Positions 55,331 to 64,000 of a stretch of DNA of 64,000 bases are shown here, in pieces. The position numbers and the translations under genes are program-made. The stretch lies in contig NZ_CP029352.1 in the NCBI RefSeq assembly GCF_003130795.1, positions 1,156,001-1,220,000 on the forward strand, read 5' to 3'. The notes beneath the pieces are model-generated. The model ran no database searches. It was not told where the DNA came from and worked only from the letters and a program-made list of their open reading frames with translations. Position 1 is the stretch's first letter. Each line of letters starts with the position of its first letter. Source of the stretch: Azospirillum thermophilum. Lineage in GTDB: Bacteria > Pseudomonadota > Alphaproteobacteria > Azospirillales > Azospirillaceae.

Positions 55331-55645
55331 TCAGCTCTTCTTTTCCAGCATCAGGGTACCCTGGCGCTGCACGCGGTCCTTGATCTTGTTGGCCAGCAGG
55401 CCGAGCGCCCAGGGAAGCTGCACCTCCATCTCCACCCGGTCGTCCAGCACGTCGATGCGGCCGCTCACCGCCTGGGCCAGGGCGACGAGGTGGAAGTCCA
55501 GCCGGTCGCCGGTCCACTGCTCCTCGATCCGGCTCGCCACCGTCTCCAGGTAGCCGCGGGCCTGCCCGATCCCGGTGACCAGGCGGCGCTTGGCCTCCTC
55601 CCGGCCGAGCTGGTGGGGAATGGTCACGGTCAGGGGCTTGTTCAT
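55331..55645 (-). CDS. polyhydroxyalkanoic acid system family protein
   Basis: A 104-residue protein starting MNKPLTVTIPHQLGREEAKRRL, seen as VTIPHQLGREEAKRRLVTG, followed by HLVALAQAVSGRIDVLDDRV and LPWALGLLANKIKDRVQRQG. This matches the small PHA-granule-region family often encoded near phasins or PHA synthase; the exact role is unknown. An upstream ATG at 55660 is possible. It converges on pspF, 10 bp apart. Confidence 0.75.
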   Translation of the reverse strand: MNKPLTVTIPHQLGREEAKRRLVTGIGQARGYLETVASRIEEQWTGDRLDFHLVALAQAVSGRIDVLDDRVEMEVQLPWALGLLANKIKDRVQRQGTLMLEKKS

Positions 55646-55852
55646 CGCTGCGGACTCCATCGGCTTCTCACGGTCAAGGAAACAAGGCCGCGGCCCCGGC
55701 GGTTCACCGCCCACCGTCATCCATCGGCCACGGTCCCGGAACAAATCTCGGCTGCCGCCCATGCACCCTTTCGTGGAGCCGGGCGGGCGCGTATATGACG
55801 CAAGTGTCCTTACGGACTGTATAGGACCTCAGCAGGGGGCAGTGAGCGCACC

Positions 55853-58160
55853 GTGACCGGCGACCGACCGAACCAGCTTTTTCCCGGGCCGCGCCCCGTG
55901 CGCACCCGCGAGGAGCGCTCGGCCCCCCTGCGCTTCCCCTCGCCGCCCAGGCTGTCCCTGCCGCGCTTCCGGCTCCCCGGATATCACTGCTCCGGATATC
56001 ACTGCCCCGGATTTCGCTCTCCAAGGTCGCGCTGCCCAAGCTGCCGCGCCGGGCGCCGAAGCCGGCCCGCGCCCCCCGTGCCGCCCAGCCGCCGCTGCAG
56101 CCCCCCGGCCACCGAAGGGGCCGGCCCCGCGCAGGGGCGGCGGACCGCCCAGGCGGCGCGGCGTGCTGCGCACGCTGGCGACCTGGACGCTGGTCGCGGC
56201 GATCTGGGTTGGCATCGGCGTCGGCGCCCTGCTCGCCTGGTTCGCGCTCGACCTGCCGGACATCTCCAAGGTGGCACAGTACGAGCGGCGCGCCTCGGTC
56301 GTCGTGCTGGCGGCCGACGGGACGGAGTTCGCCCGCTTCGGCGACCTGCACGGCACGACGCTGGGCGTCAAGGACCTGCCGCCGCATCTGGTGAACGCGG
56401 TGCTGGCGATCGAGGACCGCCGCTTCTACTCCCATTTCGGCGTCGATCCGATCGGCCTCGCCCGTGCCGTCTACGTCAACTGGCGGTCCGGCCGGGCGGT
56501 CCAGGGCGGCTCCACCATCACCCAGCAGCTCGCCAAGAACCTGTTCCTGACGCCCGAGAAGTCGCTGAAGCGCAAGATCCAGGAGGCCATGCTGGCGCTC
56601 TGGCTGGAGCACCGCTTCACCAAGGACCAGATCCTCACCGCCTATCTCAACCGCGTCTATCTCGGCGCCGGCACCTTCGGCGTCGATGCGGCGGCGCGGA
56701 CCTATTTCGGCAAGCCCGCCACCCAGGTGGACCTGCGCGAGGCGGCGATCATCGCCGGGCTTCTCAAGGCCCCCTCGCGCTACGCCCCGACCTCCAACCC
56801 CGACGAGGCGGCGGAGCGCGCCCGCGTCGTCATGGCGGCGATGGTCGATGCCGGCTACGTCACCCAGCAGCAGCTCGACGCCGCGCGCAGCACGCCCCCC
56901 GCCCCGCGGCGCAAGCCCGGCGGCGACGGCCGCTATTTCGCCGACTGGGTCACCGACCTCGTCTCCGGCTTCGCCGGCCCCGATCATGGCGACGTCATCG
57001 TCCGCACCACGCTGGACCTGAAGATCCAGCGCGCCGCCGAGCAGCGGATGGAGCAGATCCTGTCCGGCCCCGGCCAGACGGCCAATGTCCGCCAGGGCGC
57101 GCTGGTCGCCATGGCGCCGGACGGGGCCGTGCGGGCGCTGGTCGGCGGCCGCGACTACGACAGCAGCGAGTTCAACCGCGCCACCCAGGCGCTGCGCCAG
57201 CCAGGATCCTCCTTCAAGCCCTTCGTCTACCTCGCCGCACTGGAGGCCGGCTGGGCTCCCGACAGCCCGATCGACGACGCTCCCGTCCAGATCGGCAATT
57301 GGAGCCCCGGCAACTATGACGGCAAGTACCGCGGCACCATCACGCTGGCGACGGCGCTCGCCCATTCCTCGAACACCGCGACGGTGCGGCTGGTCGAGCG
57401 GGTCGGCACCGACCCGGTCCGCCGCATCGCCTCGTCGCTCGGCATCACCACGCCGCTGACGCGCGACCTGTCGCTGGCGCTCGGCACCGGCGAGGTGACG
57501 CTGCTCGACATGGTCCGCGCCTATGCCGGCATCGCCAACCGCGGCACCCCCGTCTGGGCCTACGCGATCACCGAGATCACCGACCGCCAGGGCACCGTCC
57601 TCTACCGGCGCCAGGGCGGCGGCGGCGCCCCGGTGGTCGACCCGCTCCACGCCGCCCAACTCACCCGGATGATGACGGGCGTGATCGAGTTCGGCACCGG
57701 CCGCAGCGCCAGGCTCGACCGGCCGGCCGCCGCCAAGACCGGCACCACCCAGGAGTACCGCGACGCCTGGTTCGTCGGCTTCACCGCCGATCTGGTGGCC
57801 GGCGTCTGGCTGGGCAACGACAACAACGAAGAGATGAAGAAGGTCACCGGCGGAACCCTGCCGGCCAAGCTGTGGCAGGGCTTCATGATGGACGCCCATG
57901 CCGGCAAGCCGCCCCGCCCGCTGCCGAGCCTGGAGGCTCCGCCGGCCTATGCCGCGGCGTCCGGCCTGCCGGGCGATCCGCTGCGTCAGGCGGCCCTGCC
58001 CGCCGGCGCGGTCCAGCCGGCGCGGGCAGCGGCGCCGGCCGCCCCGACGGCCGCCGCCCCGGCCGCCACGGGCAGCGGCATCGGCGGGCTGATCGAGCGG
58101 CTGACCGGTGCCGGCTCCGCCCCCCGGGTTCAGTACGACTACGGCGACGCGAGGCGCTGA
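55853..58160 (+). CDS. class A penicillin-binding protein 1A; two one-base frameshifts near the 5' end, probably sequencing errors
   Basis: Bifunctional peptidoglycan glycosyltransferase/transpeptidase. The intact frame from 56163 gives 665 residues: membrane helix, glycosyltransferase domain with AIEDRRFYSHFGVDP and QGGSTITQQLAKNLFL, and transpeptidase with PGSSFKPF (SxxK), SSNTAT (SxN) and AAKTGTT (KTG). The cytosolic tail starts in another frame at GTG 55853. Adding one C at 55975-55978 and one at 56101-56106 joins three frames into a basic, proline-rich tail of about 100 residues with repeated LPRISL-type units. The corrected length, 2310 nt, is a multiple of three (769 residues). Confidence 0.9.
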
Positions 58161-58178
58161 GCCGCCGCCGGGCGGATC

Positions 58179-59072
58179 TCAGGCCCGCCGCGCCAGCGCG
58201 CCGCCGCAGACGATGCAGCCGAGCCCGGCCAGCGACAGGCCGGTCAGCACGTCGCCGAACAGCACCGCCGCGAGCAGGACCCCGAAGCCGGTCCCCCAAT
58301 AGCCGATCTGGCTGAACACCACCGGGCCACCGATCTGCTGCAACCGGAAGTTCAGCACCTGCGAGAGGGCGGAGACGCCGATCAGGACGGCCAGCCAGCC
58401 CAGCCCCGGCAGGGTGGCGAAGGGCCACTCCGCCGGGCTTTCGATGGCCGGGGCGAGCACCGCCATCATCAGGGCCGAGGTGAAGAGCGCCGCGGCGGAG
58501 AAGGCCAGCACCGAGGTCCCCCGCGGCCACCAGGCGGAGCGGATGATGTTGCCCGTCGCAACGCTGGCGGGGATCGTCAGGCCGAGCATCACCCAGATCG
58601 GGTCGCCGAGGTCGAACTGCATCACCTGCTGCCGGACCAGCAGGACCATGCCGGCGAAGCCGACGACGATCCCGACGAAGCGGCGCAGGAACATCCGCTC
58701 CACCCCCAGCCCGGCGGCGAAGCTCATCGTCAGCAGCGGGGACAGCGAATAGACGGTCGAGGCGTAGGCCGGCCCCACCCGCTCCACCACCAGGTTGGAG
58801 AGCACGGTCGGATAGGCGTAGGTGACGACACCGAGCGCCGCGTAGAGCGCCAGATGGCGCCGCCCCAGCGGGATGCGGTCGCCCGAGGCCAGCAGCCAGG
58901 GCAGCAGCGCCAGCCCCGCCCCGAGGTTGCCGACGACGCCGAGCTGCACCGGCATCATCCCGACCGACAGCGCCGCCTTGGCGACCATGAACCTGCTCGC
59001 GAACAGGAATCCGCAGACGATCAGCAGGCCGAAGGCGGAGGTGGAGACAACCCTGGCGCAGGCTGCGATCAT
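58179..59072 (-). CDS. EamA/DMT family transporter
   Basis: A 297-residue membrane protein with about ten helices in two EamA repeats (first ASRFMVAKAALSVGMMPVQL, second from about 150). Drug/metabolite transporter superfamily; substrate unknown. AAGGAG precedes ATG 59072 at 6 bp. It diverges from a MarR regulator across a perfect palindrome, so it is likely the regulated efflux or uptake gene of that pair. Confidence 0.88.
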   Translation of the reverse strand: MIAACARVVSTSAFGLLIVCGFLFASRFMVAKAALSVGMMPVQLGVVGNLGAGLALLPWLLASGDRIPLGRRHLALYAALGVVTYAYPTVLSNLVVERVGPAYASTVYSLSPLLTMSFAAGLGVERMFLRRFVGIVVGFAGMVLLVRQQVMQFDLGDPIWVMLGLTIPASVATGNIIRSAWWPRGTSVLAFSAAALFTSALMMAVLAPAIESPAEWPFATLPGLGWLAVLIGVSALSQVLNFRLQQIGGPVVFSQIGYWGTGFGVLLAAVLFGDVLTGLSLAGLGCIVCGGALARRA

Positions 59073-59124
59073 CGGTCGCTCCTTCTGTTGCGGGTGGCCG
59101 GCTGTTGCGGACGGCCGGAATAAA

Positions 59125-59144
59125 TTATCTTAGCACTAAGATAA
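59125..59144. promoter_or_regulatory. palindromic operator for the MarR regulator
   Basis: TTATCTTAG-CA-CTAAGATAA, a perfect 9-bp dyad in an AT-rich gap between divergent EamA and MarR genes. Size and symmetry suit a MarR dimer; binding here would repress both directions. Confidence 0.75.
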
Positions 59145-59161
59145 ATAAGCGGGGCCCAGCG

Positions 59162-59698
59162 ATGTCAAGTGCCATCCCGGACGACGTGCCTTCCCGGACC
59201 GACGGCGTGGATGACCGCCGTGCCCAATGGGCTGCCGAACTGCCGGAGGTGGACACCCGCGGCATGGCGATCCTGGGCCGGGCGCGCTGGATCACCATCG
59301 CCGCCCGCGGCCCGATCGAGGCGGTGTTCGAGCGGCACGGCATCGACACCGGCGAGGCCGACGTGCTGTTCACCCTGCTGCGCTCCGGCCCGCCCTACCG
59401 GCTGCGGCCGACCGAGCTCTACCGCTCGCTGATGATCACGTCGGGCGGCCTGACCTTCCGGCTGAACCGGCTGGAGAAGGCCGGGCTGGTCCGCCGCGTC
59501 GCCGCCGAGGGCGACGGCCGCAGCCTGCCGGTCGAACTGACCGGCGAGGGCATCGCCCGCGCCCGCGCCGCCTTCCGCGAGGACATGGCGGTGGAGGCCG
59601 ACCTGCTCTCCGCCCTGTCGGAGGAGGAGCAGCGCGCCCTGTCCGCCCTGCTGCGCACGCTGATGCTGTCGCTTGCCGACCGCGACGCGGGGAAATGA
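59162..59698 (+). CDS. MarR family transcriptional regulator
   Basis: A 178-residue regulator with a winged helix (LRPTELYRSLMITSGGLTFR, then LNRLEKAGLVRR, wing EGDGRSLPVELTGEG). It diverges from the EamA transporter and shares a palindromic operator with it. ATG 59162 is the first codon after the operator that gives a family-like N-terminus; ATG 59105 would overlap the operator. Confidence 0.9.
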   Translation: MSSAIPDDVPSRTDGVDDRRAQWAAELPEVDTRGMAILGRARWITIAARGPIEAVFERHGIDTGEADVLFTLLRSGPPYRLRPTELYRSLMITSGGLTFRLNRLEKAGLVRRVAAEGDGRSLPVELTGEGIARARAAFREDMAVEADLLSALSEEEQRALSALLRTLMLSLADRDAGK

Positions 59699-59717
59699 GG
59701 TCCGCCGGGCGCCGTTC

Positions 59718-59754
59718 AGCGCATTGTGCAGCACCCACGTCGCGCACAACGGCG
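59718..59754. repeat. inverted repeat with TTGTGC/GCACAA core in the MarR-flavoprotein gap
   Basis: GCGC-a-TTGTGC-N14-GCACAA-cg-GCGC, two short stems. It shares its core and the string GCGCATTGTGCA with the repeats at 47324-47453. CATTGTGC occurs again at about 59814. The gap 59699-59980 holds no gene. Confidence 0.5.
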
Positions 59755-59980
59755 CGGAGAGGCCGTTTCCGCTGCGCCGTCAACGGGTTACCACGATCCG
59801 TTCGCAGGCGTTCATTGTGCGGCCGGCGCCCAATCGGCCGAAGCGGTGCGTGCCACTCGGGGCCACGACAGGGGGTCGAGTTGCGGAAAATCACAGTCGA
59901 TGCGTTGATACGGAAACGCTAACGCACGGGCGCAGGTAGTGCAAGAGCGGGGCGAAACGGCGAGTGGCACTCGCCAAACG

Positions 59981-61201
59981 CTACCCCAGCCACCCGCTGA
60001 TCCCCCGCCCCGCCGCGACGCCCATGGCGAAACAGCCCTGCAGCAGGTAGCCGCCGGTCGGCGCCTCCCAGTCGAGCATCTCGCCGGCGACGAAGGTGCC
60101 GGGCAGACGCGTCAGCATCAGCGAGTCGTCGACCTCCGACAGGCGGATGCCGCCGGCGGTGGAGATGGCGCGGTCGATCGGGCGCACGCCGGTCAGCACC
60201 ATCGACAGGCCCTTGATCTGGCGGGCCAGCGCCGCCGGGTCGCCGAGGTCGGCCTGCGGGGCGAACTCGCGCAGAAGGGCGGCACGCGGGCCGGTCAGCG
60301 ACAGCGACTTCTTGAGGAAGGTGGCCAGCGACTCCGAGCCGCGGCGGCGCAGACGGTGCCGCAGCTCGGCCTCCGGCAGGTCGGGCAGCAGGTCGATGGT
60401 CAGGGTCGCCCAGCCCTCCTGTTCGATGGCGTCGCGCAGGGGGGCGCTGAGGGCGTAGACGGCGCCGCCCTCGATGCCGGTCGCGGTGATGACGAACTCG
60501 CCCTTCAGCCGCCGGCCGGCGAAGGACAGGGCGACGCTCTTCACCGGCTGGCCGGCGAAACGCTCGCGCAGATGGTCGGACCAGGGAACCTCGAAGCCGA
60601 CGTTGGACGGGCGCAGCGGAGCGATCTCCACCCCGCGGGCGGCCAGCAGCCCGGTCCAGCGCCCGTCGGAGCCGGTGCGCGGCCAACTCGCTCCGCCCAG
60701 CGCCAGCAGCGTGGCGCGCGGGGCGACCGTCACCGCCTCTCCGTCGCCGCGGACGAAGGTCAGGGCGCCGCCGGCATCCCAGCCGGTCCAGCGGTGGCGG
60801 GCATGGAGCGTGACGCCCAGCCCCTCCAGCCGGCGCAGCCAGGCCCGCACCAGGGTGGAGGCCTTCATCTGCACGGGGAAGACACGCCCGCTGGTGCCGA
60901 CGAAGGTCTCGATCCCCAGCCCGGCGGCCCAGTCGCGCAGCGCTGTCGGGGAGAAGCCGTCGAGCAGCCGGGCGAACAGGGCGGCCTGCCCGCCGTAGCG
61001 CGGCAGGAAGCGGTCCAGCGGCTCGGAATGGGTGAGGTTCAGCCCGCCGCGGCCGGCCAGCAGCAGCTTGCGCGCCGGGGTCGGCATCTGGTCGTAGACG
61101 GCGACGGCGAGGCCGCGGCCGGCCATCACCTCCGCGGCCATCAGCCCGGCCGGGCCGGCGCCGACCACGGCGACGTCGGGGGTGTCCGGCCGGGTGTCCA
61201 T
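59981..61201 (-). CDS. HI0933-like NAD(P)/FAD-dependent oxidoreductase (TIGR03862-type flavoprotein)
   Basis: A 406-residue flavoprotein. The FAD-binding motif VAVVGAGPAGLMAAEVMAG begins at about residue 10. It also has RKLLLAGRGGLNLTHSE, ALGGASWPRTGSDG and the C-terminal GEMLDWEAPTGGYLLQGCFA, signatures of this subfamily. The reaction is unknown. GGGGAGG precedes ATG 61201. It follows a small acidic gene by 15 bp, probably one operon. Confidence 0.9.
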   Translation of the reverse strand: MDTRPDTPDVAVVGAGPAGLMAAEVMAGRGLAVAVYDQMPTPARKLLLAGRGGLNLTHSEPLDRFLPRYGGQAALFARLLDGFSPTALRDWAAGLGIETFVGTSGRVFPVQMKASTLVRAWLRRLEGLGVTLHARHRWTGWDAGGALTFVRGDGEAVTVAPRATLLALGGASWPRTGSDGRWTGLLAARGVEIAPLRPSNVGFEVPWSDHLRERFAGQPVKSVALSFAGRRLKGEFVITATGIEGGAVYALSAPLRDAIEQEGWATLTIDLLPDLPEAELRHRLRRRGSESLATFLKKSLSLTGPRAALLREFAPQADLGDPAALARQIKGLSMVLTGVRPIDRAISTAGGIRLSEVDDSLMLTRLPGTFVAGEMLDWEAPTGGYLLQGCFAMGVAAGRGISGWLG

Positions 61202-61216
61202 GCTGGCGGCCTCCCC

Positions 61217-61477
61217 TTACTCGTCGCCGTCCTGGGCGACTTCCTCGGCCAGATCGGCGGCCTGGTCGGCGAAATAGCCGGCATCGACCGGGACGCCGTT
61301 GGCCTCGCAGATGCGCATGAAGATGCGGTAGGCGTGCAGGATCGCCACGTCGAGGACGGCCAGATCGCCATCCTCGCTGTGACGGTCCTCGACCCCCCGC
61401 TCCTGCAGCGTGGCGACGATGTCGTGCGCGGCGGCTTGCAGCACCGCGTCCATGGCGGTCTTGTGGAGGTTCGACAT
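61217..61477 (-). CDS. small acidic hypothetical protein
   Basis: An 86-residue helical, strongly acidic protein (C-terminus DQAADLAEEVAQDGDE). No signal peptide, membrane helix or known motif. It lies 15 bp upstream of the flavoprotein in the same direction. GAAGGAAGCCTCGCG precedes ATG 61477, a good ribosome site. Function unknown. Confidence 0.65.
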   Translation of the reverse strand: MSNLHKTAMDAVLQAAAHDIVATLQERGVEDRHSEDGDLAVLDVAILHAYRIFMRICEANGVPVDAGYFADQAADLAEEVAQDGDE

Positions 61478-61689
61478 CGCGAGGCTTCCTTCATCCAGGT
61501 GGTCCGCGGCGGCCGGGCAGTCCCGGCAGCCGCGCGAAAACGGGGCGACGTCATAGCAGCTTCGCCGCGTTTCGACACGCTGAAACGCCGCCCGCGCCCG
61601 CCACTATACAGCGGAACGGAGCGGCCTTCTCCAGTCCGCAATCGTTTCCGGCGCGCGGGGAGGCGGAGGGGCGGGGAACGCCCGCCCGG

Positions 61690-62418
61690 TCAGTCCTCGA
61701 CCTTCAGGGAGACAGCCTCCGGCCCCTTGTCGCGCTGGCGGATGGTGACGCGCACCCGCTGCCCGTCGTCCAGCCGCGACAGGCCGGAACGCTCCAGCGC
61801 CGAGGCATGGACGAAGACGTCGCGGCTGCCGTCCTCCGGCCCGACGAAGCCGAAGCCCTTGGTGGAGTTGAACCACTTGACCGTGCCGACGATCTCGCTG
61901 GTCGGCTCGTTCCCCACCGGGGCCGCCGGGCGGCGCGGCCGGTCCTGGAACCCGCGCTCCCCCCGATCCTGGAAGCCACGATCCTGGAAGCCGCGCTCCC
62001 CACGGTCGCGGAAGCCGCCACGGTCCTGGTGGCCGCGGTCGCCGCGATCCTGGAAGCCCCTGTCCTGGAAGCCCCTGTCCTGGAAGCCCCTGTCCTGGAA
62101 CCCGCGATCACCGCGGTCCTGGAAGTTCCGCTTGGGACGGGCCGGCGCCGCGGTGGAGAGATCGACGGAATGCAGGACGCTGACCTGGGTGCCCTTGCGC
62201 CCCTCCACGATGTCCACCACGACGGTGGCGCCTTCCGGCAGCGACTGGTGGCCGGCCGGGGCGACGATGGCGGCGGGCAGCAGCGCGTCCGGCGCCCCGT
62301 CCCTCTGGACGAAGCCGAAGCCGCGCACCGGATCGTACCACTTGACGGTGGCCTGGACCTCGGTGGCGATGACGGTGGGCTGGCGATAGACGTGTGCGCG
62401 GGGCGGCTGGTGATACAT
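61690..62418 (-). CDS. protein with two cold-shock domains joined by GFQDRG repeats
   Basis: A 242-residue RNA/DNA-binding protein. The N-terminal cold-shock domain has VKWYDPVRGFGFVQRD and a less conserved RNP2; the C-terminal domain has TVKWFNSTKGFGFVGPEDG and DVFVHASALE, fully canonical. The linker (about residues 95-160) is a run of Gly-Phe-Gln-Asp-Arg-Gly-type repeats, similar to RGG boxes. The DNA shows 15-bp tandem repeats at about 62055-62100. ATG 62418 was chosen over the upstream frame. Likely an RNA chaperone. Confidence 0.88.
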   Translation of the reverse strand: MYHQPPRAHVYRQPTVIATEVQATVKWYDPVRGFGFVQRDGAPDALLPAAIVAPAGHQSLPEGATVVVDIVEGRKGTQVSVLHSVDLSTAAPARPKRNFQDRGDRGFQDRGFQDRGFQDRGFQDRGDRGHQDRGGFRDRGERGFQDRGFQDRGERGFQDRPRRPAAPVGNEPTSEIVGTVKWFNSTKGFGFVGPEDGSRDVFVHASALERSGLSRLDDGQRVRVTIRQRDKGPEAVSLKVED

Positions 62419-62530
62419 GGCGACCTGAACTCCGGAGAACGCAACCGGCACCCGCCGGCGGACCGGCGGATGCACATCCCCCACACATCGCCCGTCCACC
62501 GCCCGAAGGCAAGATGTCAGCGTCGCCGTT

Positions 62531-62728
62531 TCACGTCCGCCGGTCGATTTCCCCGCCGGAGGCCAGACGGTCGGGCAGCGGCGGCGGCTCCTGCGGCGGC
62601 ACCGGGATGGCGTCCGGCGGCTCGTCGATCGGCGGGCGGGACGGGTCGCCGGGAACGTCGGGGATCGGCGGCGGCATCGGGGTCTCGCCCGGCGGCGGGG
62701 CCGGCGGATAGGGACCGAGGCTGGTCAT
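62531..62728 (-). CDS. small proline-rich hypothetical protein
   Basis: A 65-residue protein with about one third proline, built of PPxPDxPGDPxxPPIDEPP-like segments. No hydrophobic core, probably disordered. GAGGG lies about 11 bp before ATG 62728; an ATG at 62746 is an alternative. Short acidic proline-rich proteins of this kind recur in alphaproteobacteria without known function. Confidence 0.5.
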   Translation of the reverse strand: MTSLGPYPPAPPPGETPMPPPIPDVPGDPSRPPIDEPPDAIPVPPQEPPPLPDRLASGGEIDRRT

Positions 62729-62750
62729 GGCGACGGCGTCCCTCATGGCG

Positions 62751-63286
62751 TCAACCGCCGCTGCCGCCGGCGGGGCCGCTCTGCAGCAGGCGCCGCGCCT
62801 CGCCCAGGCTTTGCATGCAGCGCTCCTCGTCGCCGCTGCGCGCGGCGCTGCGTGCGGCGGTGACCAGCGATTCGAGCTGGGCGTTCCGCGCCGCCTGACC
62901 CATGGTGGCACCGGTGCCGCCGGCCTGCGGCGCCCGGTCGGGACCGGCGCCGGCATCGGGACGCAAGGCCGGCGCGGTCGGCATGGTGCTGCCGGTGGAC
63001 GGCGGCTCGATCACGCCGCGGTCGCCCACCGCGGGCGGAGACACCAGCCCGCCGGACTGGGCCAGCCGGTCCGACGTGACGGAGCCGCCGCCATTCTCCG
63101 CCATCGCGGAGGAGCCGGCGCCCCCGGGGCGGACGGCGCCGCGGTCGGCGGCGGGCTGGCGGTCAGCCCGTGGTCGGCCGCGAACTGCTCCAGCAGGGAG
63201 CTGCAGCCCTGAGCCCAGGCCCCCGGCGCCGCCAGGAGCAGGCTTGCGGCCAGCGCCGCGGCCCCCGTCAAACCGATCCGTGCCAT
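62751..63286 (-). pseudogene. secreted hypothetical protein; one-base frameshift, probably a sequencing error
   Basis: Two frames join into one 178-residue secreted protein if one base is added at 63121-63125 (plus-strand CCCCC). The N-terminal part from ATG 63286 is a clear signal peptide (MARIGLTGAAALAASLLLAA, cleavage after AWA), then QGCSSLLEQFAADHGL. The rest (AENGGGSVTSDRLAQ to the stop at 62751) is low-complexity, then ends with a helical segment containing a second Cys (DEERCMQSLGEARRLL). A GGAGGG site lies 8 bp before ATG 63286. No family recognised. Confidence 0.65.
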
Positions 63287-63479
63287 GCGAAGCGCCCTCC
63301 CTCGCCACAACCGCATTCGTCCCTCCTCCAACGCCGGCAGGGCCGGGACGGTTCCCGGAGGCGGCACCGCCGGGGTGCCGGGGCGGGCGGGCGGTGCCCT
63401 TTTGCCGGCCCCGGCTGTTGTCGGGGCAAGGACAACGCCCGGCAGCCGAGCCGACCGGCCGGGCAGAAGGGAGATGTTC

Positions 63480-64000
63480 ATGACCGACCCCCGCGAGGGC
63501 AACGCCACCGTCTCACCGGAGGCGGAGGCCTTCTATACCGAGAGCCTGAAGCTGCTGACCGAGTCCGGCATCCCCTTCCTGCTCGGCGGGACCTATGCGG
63601 TCAGCGCCTATACCGGCATCACCCGCCCGACCAAGGACATCGACGTCTTCTGCCGCGGCGGCGACTTCCCGCGCATCCTGAGCTTCTTCCAGGAGCGCGG
63701 CTTCGGCACGGAGATCGAGGACGAGCGCTGGATCGGCAAGGTCAAGCACGGCGAGCTGTTCTTCGACGTGATCTTCAACTCGGCCGTCGCCATCAACCCG
63801 GTCACCGACCGCTGGTTCGAGGAGGAGCACCGCGCGCTGGTCTGCGGCACCGAGGTGCGCCTGGTCGCGCCGACCGAGATGGTCTTCTCCAAGTCCTTCG
63901 TGCAGATGCGCCACAAGTTCGACGGCCCGGACGTCGCCCACCTGATCCTGAAGCAGAACGGCAGGATCGACTGGAAGCGGCTGCTCGGCCACATGGAGCA
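63480..64000 (+). CDS. nucleotidyltransferase-fold protein, 3'-truncated by window edge
   Basis: 173 residues are visible. The motif LLGGTYAVSAYTGITRPTKD, continuing IDVFC, is the GG...T(K)DIDxxx core of minimal nucleotidyltransferases, and a second Asp lies in FFDVIFN. Later KFDGPDVAHLI matches the helical part of this group. The substrate is unknown; relatives include AbiEii-type and aminoglycoside-type enzymes. ATG 63480 has GGGAG at 6 bp, preferred to ATG 63474. Confidence 0.75.
   Translation, partial: MTDPREGNATVSPEAEAFYTESLKLLTESGIPFLLGGTYAVSAYTGITRPTKDIDVFCRGGDFPRILSFFQERGFGTEIEDERWIGKVKHGELFFDVIFNSAVAINPVTDRWFEEEHRALVCGTEVRLVAPTEMVFSKSFVQMRHKFDGPDVAHLILKQNGRIDWKRLLGHME

Noticed and set aside
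62040..62135. Short tandem repeats that might be a CRISPR array
   Set aside because: The 15-bp units are contiguous, in frame and encode the GFQDRG linker; there are no unique spacers.
1..64000. tRNA, rRNA, insertion sequences or attachment sites
   Set aside because: Scanning by eye found no T-loop-like GGTTCGAATCC with matching acceptor stem, no transposase-like frame and no flanking direct repeats.

Overview
The window is high-GC DNA with strong G/C bias at third codon positions. Its gene content suggests an alphaproteobacterium, probably Rhodospirillales and Azospirillum-like: an IalB-type secreted protein, a CheB/CheR-PAS chimera next to a hybrid kinase, a PHA-granule-type protein, and a Psp operon beside PspF. 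No rRNA, tRNA, CRISPR array or insertion sequence was seen. The genus is an inference.

Region 1 (1-18.2 kb) is housekeeping, signalling and transport. It holds the tail of an unrecognised protein, aroC, an IalB-family protein, an AhpD-like protein and sppA (closed by an intrinsic terminator). A translationally coupled CheB/CheR chimera and hybrid histidine kinase follow, then fetAB, a DHA2 efflux pump, an AI-2E/PerM permease, modA with a ModE-like palindrome, a 46-residue membrane protein, and an MprF flippase half without a synthase domain.

Region 2 (18.2-42.6 kb) is the centre of interest, a nearly complete formate hydrogenlyase island of hydrogenase-4 type. Leftward run hydN, fdhF (Cys in place of selenocysteine) and hypA, followed by a LysR regulator. 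Rightward run hyfABCDEFGHIJ and the maturation protease hycI, mostly joined by ATGA overlaps. Next come the formate channel focA, the molybdenum-cofactor gene moaA, fdhD on the other strand, and a second hypA with hypBCDE and hupE. Together they encode formate import, formate oxidation, electron transfer, a membrane proton-reducing [NiFe] hydrogenase, insertion of Ni and Mo cofactors, and large-subunit processing. hypF and an FhlA/HyfR activator are not in the window. Repeated CGATTA / CTTATYG motifs, including a LysR-type T-N11-A palindrome, lie in the control region between hydN and hyfA, and related sequence lies upstream of the second hypA.

Region 3 (42.6-64 kb) holds an unusual cytochrome P450, TetR and Lrp regulators, a cysteine desulfhydrase-like enzyme, DUF808, a response-regulator diguanylate cyclase, two related coiled-coil membrane proteins, the phage-shock operon with a textbook sigma-54 promoter and divergent pspF, a class A penicillin-binding protein, a MarR-EamA pair with a palindromic operator, a flavoprotein, a double cold-shock-domain protein, and a partial nucleotidyltransferase at the right edge.

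A technical caution: five reading frames breaks in four genes (hyfB, hyfE, pbp1A twice, and a secreted protein at 62.8-63.3 kb) are each repaired by adding one C to a C run. This points to homopolymer sequencing errors rather than true pseudogenes.
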